From Ruegeria arenilitoris (GTDB taxonomy: Bacteria > Pseudomonadota > Alphaproteobacteria > Rhodobacterales > Rhodobacteraceae), in the NCBI RefSeq assembly GCF_013031355.1, contig NZ_WPZO01000005.1:186001-250000 (forward strand): DNA of 64,000 nucleotides, given 5' to 3'. Below the pieces are notes generated by a model. It made no database searches, had not been told where the DNA came from, and saw only the letters and a list, made by a program, of their open reading frames with translations. Below, piece by piece: positions 61,552-64,000 of this stretch. A program made the translations under genes and the position numbers. Within the stretch, counting starts at the first letter, position 1; every line of letters starts with the position of its first letter.

Positions 61552-62676
61552 ATGGCTGAACGGAAAACGCTTTCCAGACGCTCTGTCCTGAAAGGCGCGG
61601 GTGCTGCTGCGCTGGCGGCACCGCTTTATAGCAAAAGCGCGCTGGCGTCCTCGGGTGAGATCAACATTCTGATGTGGTCGGATTACCTGCCGCCCAGCTT
61701 CATTCAGGAGTTTGAGACTCTGACCGGGATCAAGGTGAACTACACCGGTATCGGGTCGAACGAAGAAATCATCAACAAGATGAAGGCGACCAAGGGTCAG
61801 GGCTTTGACATCGTGTCGCCGACCAACAACCGCTCGCTGCAATGGGAGCCGCTGGAGCTGTTGCAACCCTTCGACATGAACAAGGTTCCGATCGATCTGG
61901 TGAACCCGGCGATGGCCGCAATCGGCACGGATGCGTGGAACTTCGGTGACAGCGGCGTGCACTGGCTGCCGCATATCTGGGGCACCGAGGGTATCGCCTA
62001 TCGCACCGACCTGTGGCTGCCGGAAGGCGACGCGCCGTCTTATGGCGATGTCTGGTCCGAAGAAAACGCCGGCAAGACCATGGGCCGCGCGCATTCGATG
62101 ATGCTGGGCGCAGGCCTTTACATGGAACGCGCCGGTGAGATGGAGCCGGGCTCGGTCTGGGCCGCGTATGGCGACGAGGAAACCATGCGCAAGGTCTGGG
62201 GTCAGATCACCGACTGGTGTATCGCGCGTAAGAACCGGATCAAGCTGATCTGGAACGATGCCGACACCCAAAAGAACGGTCTGCTGAACGAAGGCGTTGT
62301 GGTCGGTCAAACCTGGGATGGTCCGCCGCTGGCGCTGAAATCGGCGGGTGAGCCGGTGCATTATCAAGCCCCGATCGAAGGTGCGATGGCCTGGGTTGAC
62401 GGTATGGCGATGCCGACAGGCGCGGCCAATATCGACCAAGTTTATGCCTTCATCGACTTCGCCTTCCAGGCGAAACCGGCCGGTGTTGCGATTGACAGCC
62501 ACGGCTACAACTCGCCGGTTCTGGGCGCCGACCAGTATTCGGGCGACACCTACAAGAAGAACTTTGCCGAGGCCTATCCGGGTGACTCGCTGGCGAACCT
62601 CAACCCATGGCCGGCCGAAGCGCCGTGGTATGCGGAAACCCGCACCGAGTTTGTCAACAAGTTCAAAAGCGCCTGA
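61552..62676 (+). CDS. PotD-like ABC substrate-binding protein with Tat-type signal
   Basis: 374 residues. The N-terminus SRRSVLKGAGAAALAAPL carries a twin-arginine motif with cleavage near ALA-SS. The mature part is a spermidine/putrescine-type extracellular protein (INILMWSDYLPPSFIQEFETLTGIKVNYTG; DIVSPTNNRSL; LPHIWGTEGIAYRTDLW; WDGPPLALK). It binds a polyamine or a related small cation or amine compound and precedes the PotA-like ATPase gene and a permease gene. Hairpins lie directly downstream. The upstream 148-base gap shows a CTGTCA/TGACAG inverted repeat at 61459-61479 but no recognised operator. Confidence 0.87.
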   Translation: MAERKTLSRRSVLKGAGAAALAAPLYSKSALASSGEINILMWSDYLPPSFIQEFETLTGIKVNYTGIGSNEEIINKMKATKGQGFDIVSPTNNRSLQWEPLELLQPFDMNKVPIDLVNPAMAAIGTDAWNFGDSGVHWLPHIWGTEGIAYRTDLWLPEGDAPSYGDVWSEENAGKTMGRAHSMMLGAGLYMERAGEMEPGSVWAAYGDEETMRKVWGQITDWCIARKNRIKLIWNDADTQKNGLLNEGVVVGQTWDGPPLALKSAGEPVHYQAPIEGAMAWVDGMAMPTGAANIDQVYAFIDFAFQAKPAGVAIDSHGYNSPVLGADQYSGDTYKKNFAEAYPGDSLANLNPWPAEAPWYAETRTEFVNKFKSA

Positions 62677-62691
62677 TTGCTTTGAAACGCT

Positions 62692-62777
62692 GCCCTCCGC
62701 CATTGCGCGGGGGGCTATCCATTCGCGCGCCGTTTCGGCGTGACGGACCCTATTTTGGTGCGGTCAGCAACCGCACC
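62692..62777 (+). terminator. Tandem intercistronic hairpins after the PotD-like gene
   Basis: GCCCTCCGC and GCGGGGGGC (62692-62715) form a 9-bp stem with a 6-base loop. A second perfect stem GGTGCGGT/ACCGCACC lies at 62757-62777 with a 5-base loop, 17 bases before the next ATG. They may lower permease and ATPase expression relative to the binding protein. Confidence 0.6.
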
Positions 62778-62794
62778 TGACGGAGATACCAAAA

Positions 62795-63907
62795 ATGAGT
62801 GCAGGGGTCGGTGTAGATCTTGAAAATCTGTGGATCCGTTTCGGTGACTTTGTCGCCGTGCGGGACGCCAATGTGAATATCAACGGAGGCGATTTCTTTT
62901 CGTTCCTTGGCCCCTCGGGCTGCGGCAAGACAACGATCCTGCGTGCGGTCTCGGGCTTTCTAGACCCAAGCGAGGGCCGGGTTCTGATCGGCGGCAACGA
63001 CATGCAAGGCATCGGCCCGAACAAGCGTCCGACGGCTTTGATCTTTCAGAACCTGGCGTTGTTCCCGCTGATGAAAGTGTGGGAGAACATCACGTTCTCG
63101 TTGGAGATCAAAGGTGCCAGCGCCAAGGAACGCCGCAAGCGCGCCGACGAATTGCTGGACATGATCGCGCTGCCGGGACAGGGCGATAAGCTGCCCAGTG
63201 AGCTTTCGGGTGGTCAACGTCAGCGTGTAGCCATTGCGCGTGCTTTGTGCGCCGAGCCGGATGTGCTGTTGCTGGACGAGCCGCTGTCGGCACTCGACCT
63301 CAAGCTGCGTCAACACATGCGGACGGAACTGCGGGAAATTCAGCAGCGGGTCGGCATCACCTTCATCTACATCACCCACGATCAGGGCGAGGCCCTGACC
63401 ATGTCGGACAACATCGCCGTCATGCGGGCCGGGGTGATTGATCAGATCGCGGATGGCAAGACGATTTATAACGACCCCAACACCGCCTTTGCGGCCTCAT
63501 TTGTAGGCGAAAACAACGTGTTCCGTGGAAAGATCAAGCAGGTCATGGGCAGTGAGGCGCTGATCGAGACCAACCGCTCGGGGGATCTGGTCGCGCGGAT
63601 TTCGACGGCCAATCAGGGCACGATGAAAGTGGGCGACGACGCCATGATGTTCATCCGCCCCGAAGCCCTGGCTATCGCACCCGACGGCGCCACCGGTGAT
63701 CACTTCGTCACCGCGCGGGTGAACCATGAAGAATTCGAAGGAAATGTCTTCAACATCTTCACCGAAGGTGAGGGCGGCAAAGAGATCAAGGTGTCGATCC
63801 CGAACCACGGTCAGTCCTTTAAGGATCACACCGGACAGAACATCACGCTGGAATATGAAACCCAGAACGCGGTTCTGGTTCCGGCGGGTGAACTGGCCGC
63901 GGAATAG
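62795..63907 (+). CDS. PotA-like ABC transporter ATP-binding protein
   Basis: 370 residues. Walker A GPSGCGKTTI (about residue 38), signature LSGGQRQRVAIARAL, Walker B DVLLLDEPLSALD with the catalytic Glu, H-loop THDQ; the C-terminal TOBE-type domain (residues 235-370) is present. It energises the transporter whose binding protein precedes it and whose permease gene follows. Confidence 0.93.
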   Translation: MSAGVGVDLENLWIRFGDFVAVRDANVNINGGDFFSFLGPSGCGKTTILRAVSGFLDPSEGRVLIGGNDMQGIGPNKRPTALIFQNLALFPLMKVWENITFSLEIKGASAKERRKRADELLDMIALPGQGDKLPSELSGGQRQRVAIARALCAEPDVLLLDEPLSALDLKLRQHMRTELREIQQRVGITFIYITHDQGEALTMSDNIAVMRAGVIDQIADGKTIYNDPNTAFAASFVGENNVFRGKIKQVMGSEALIETNRSGDLVARISTANQGTMKVGDDAMMFIRPEALAIAPDGATGDHFVTARVNHEEFEGNVFNIFTEGEGGKEIKVSIPNHGQSFKDHTGQNITLEYETQNAVLVPAGELAAE

Positions 63908-63919
63908 GGGGAAGACCAC

Positions 63920-64000
63920 ATGCCCCGCTTTCTGAAGGACTTCTTCAACCGCAACGGCACCGGCATGGGGCTGGCGATATTGGGTCTGGTCCTGTTCTGG
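63920..64000 (+). CDS. ABC transporter permease, N-terminus only (runs off window)
   Basis: The first 27 codons from ATG 63920, twelve bases after the PotA-like stop, include a hydrophobic start of a membrane helix (GMGLAILGLVLFW). By context it is the PotB-type permease of the same importer. Too short for independent assignment. Confidence 0.6.
   Translation, partial: MPRFLKDFFNRNGTGMGLAILGLVLFW

Overview
The window is a contiguous piece of an alphaproteobacterial chromosome, most likely a marine Rhodobacterales (Roseobacter group) bacterium. The support is high-GC coding sequence, a fused DctQM TRAP permease, a bioBFDAGC operon with BioR-type boxes, a napFDAGHBC operon, and the DUF3141 / MaoC-phosphotransacetylase / acetate kinase trio. 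No rRNA, tRNA, insertion sequence, prophage, CRISPR array or origin was seen. Genes are densely packed and mostly in operons.

Layout. 1-5.8 kb: the 3' part of a very large autotransporter adhesin, an IalB-like periplasmic protein and a class III adenylate cyclase. 5.8-13.0 kb: a lactate utilisation locus, with a FadR/LldR-type regulator divergent from a TRAP binding protein, a fused TRAP permease, an L-lactate dehydrogenase-like flavoenzyme and a D-lactate dehydrogenase. 13.1-21.9 kb: a cupin protein, LysR/GST/PNPOx-reductase-ferredoxin genes, cysteine synthase, fatty acid cis/trans isomerase and a hemolysin III family protein. 22.2-24.6 kb: a DUF4856 protein with Ca-binding-like loops and a sterol desaturase family protein. 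24.7-30.8 kb: the biotin operon bioB-F-D-A-G-C with 4-base overlaps, two BioR-type palindromes in front, and a GntR regulator (candidate BioR) convergent at its end. 31.0-38.4 kb: two acyl-CoA dehydrogenases, a CaiD-like hydratase, an ADP-forming acyl-CoA ligase and a GlxA-type AraC regulator (probably carnitine/betaine-like acyl-CoA breakdown), then an MDR-family reductase.

38.5-45.0 kb: the periplasmic nitrate reductase operon on the minus strand, with an FNR-type box in front, an extra small membrane protein at its end and a good terminator. 45.4-50.4 kb: a DUF3141 protein whose Cys-Asp-His arrangement mirrors PHA synthase, overlapping MaoC-Pta and AckA; a TGC-rich inverted repeat resembling PhaR sites lies upstream. 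50.4-51.2 kb: two small membrane-associated proteins.

51.3-61.4 kb: a divergent sugar-catabolic island and the most unusual part of the window. The minus arm encodes a degenerate beta-glucosidase (GH1) domain fused to glucokinase, a PfkB kinase and a D-lyxose/mannose isomerase. The plus arm encodes a sugar epimerase-like TIM barrel, a LacI regulator, an amino-acid-type ABC binding protein, a permease with an embedded binding-protein-like segment, and a GH42 beta-galactosidase. No ATPase gene lies in the island. Two different LacI-type palindromes sit in the shared control region. 61.5-64.0 kb: the start of a PotABCD-type ABC importer, running off the window.

A recurring feature is a strong hairpin just after the binding-protein gene in all three transporter loci, which would let binding protein be made in excess of permease.
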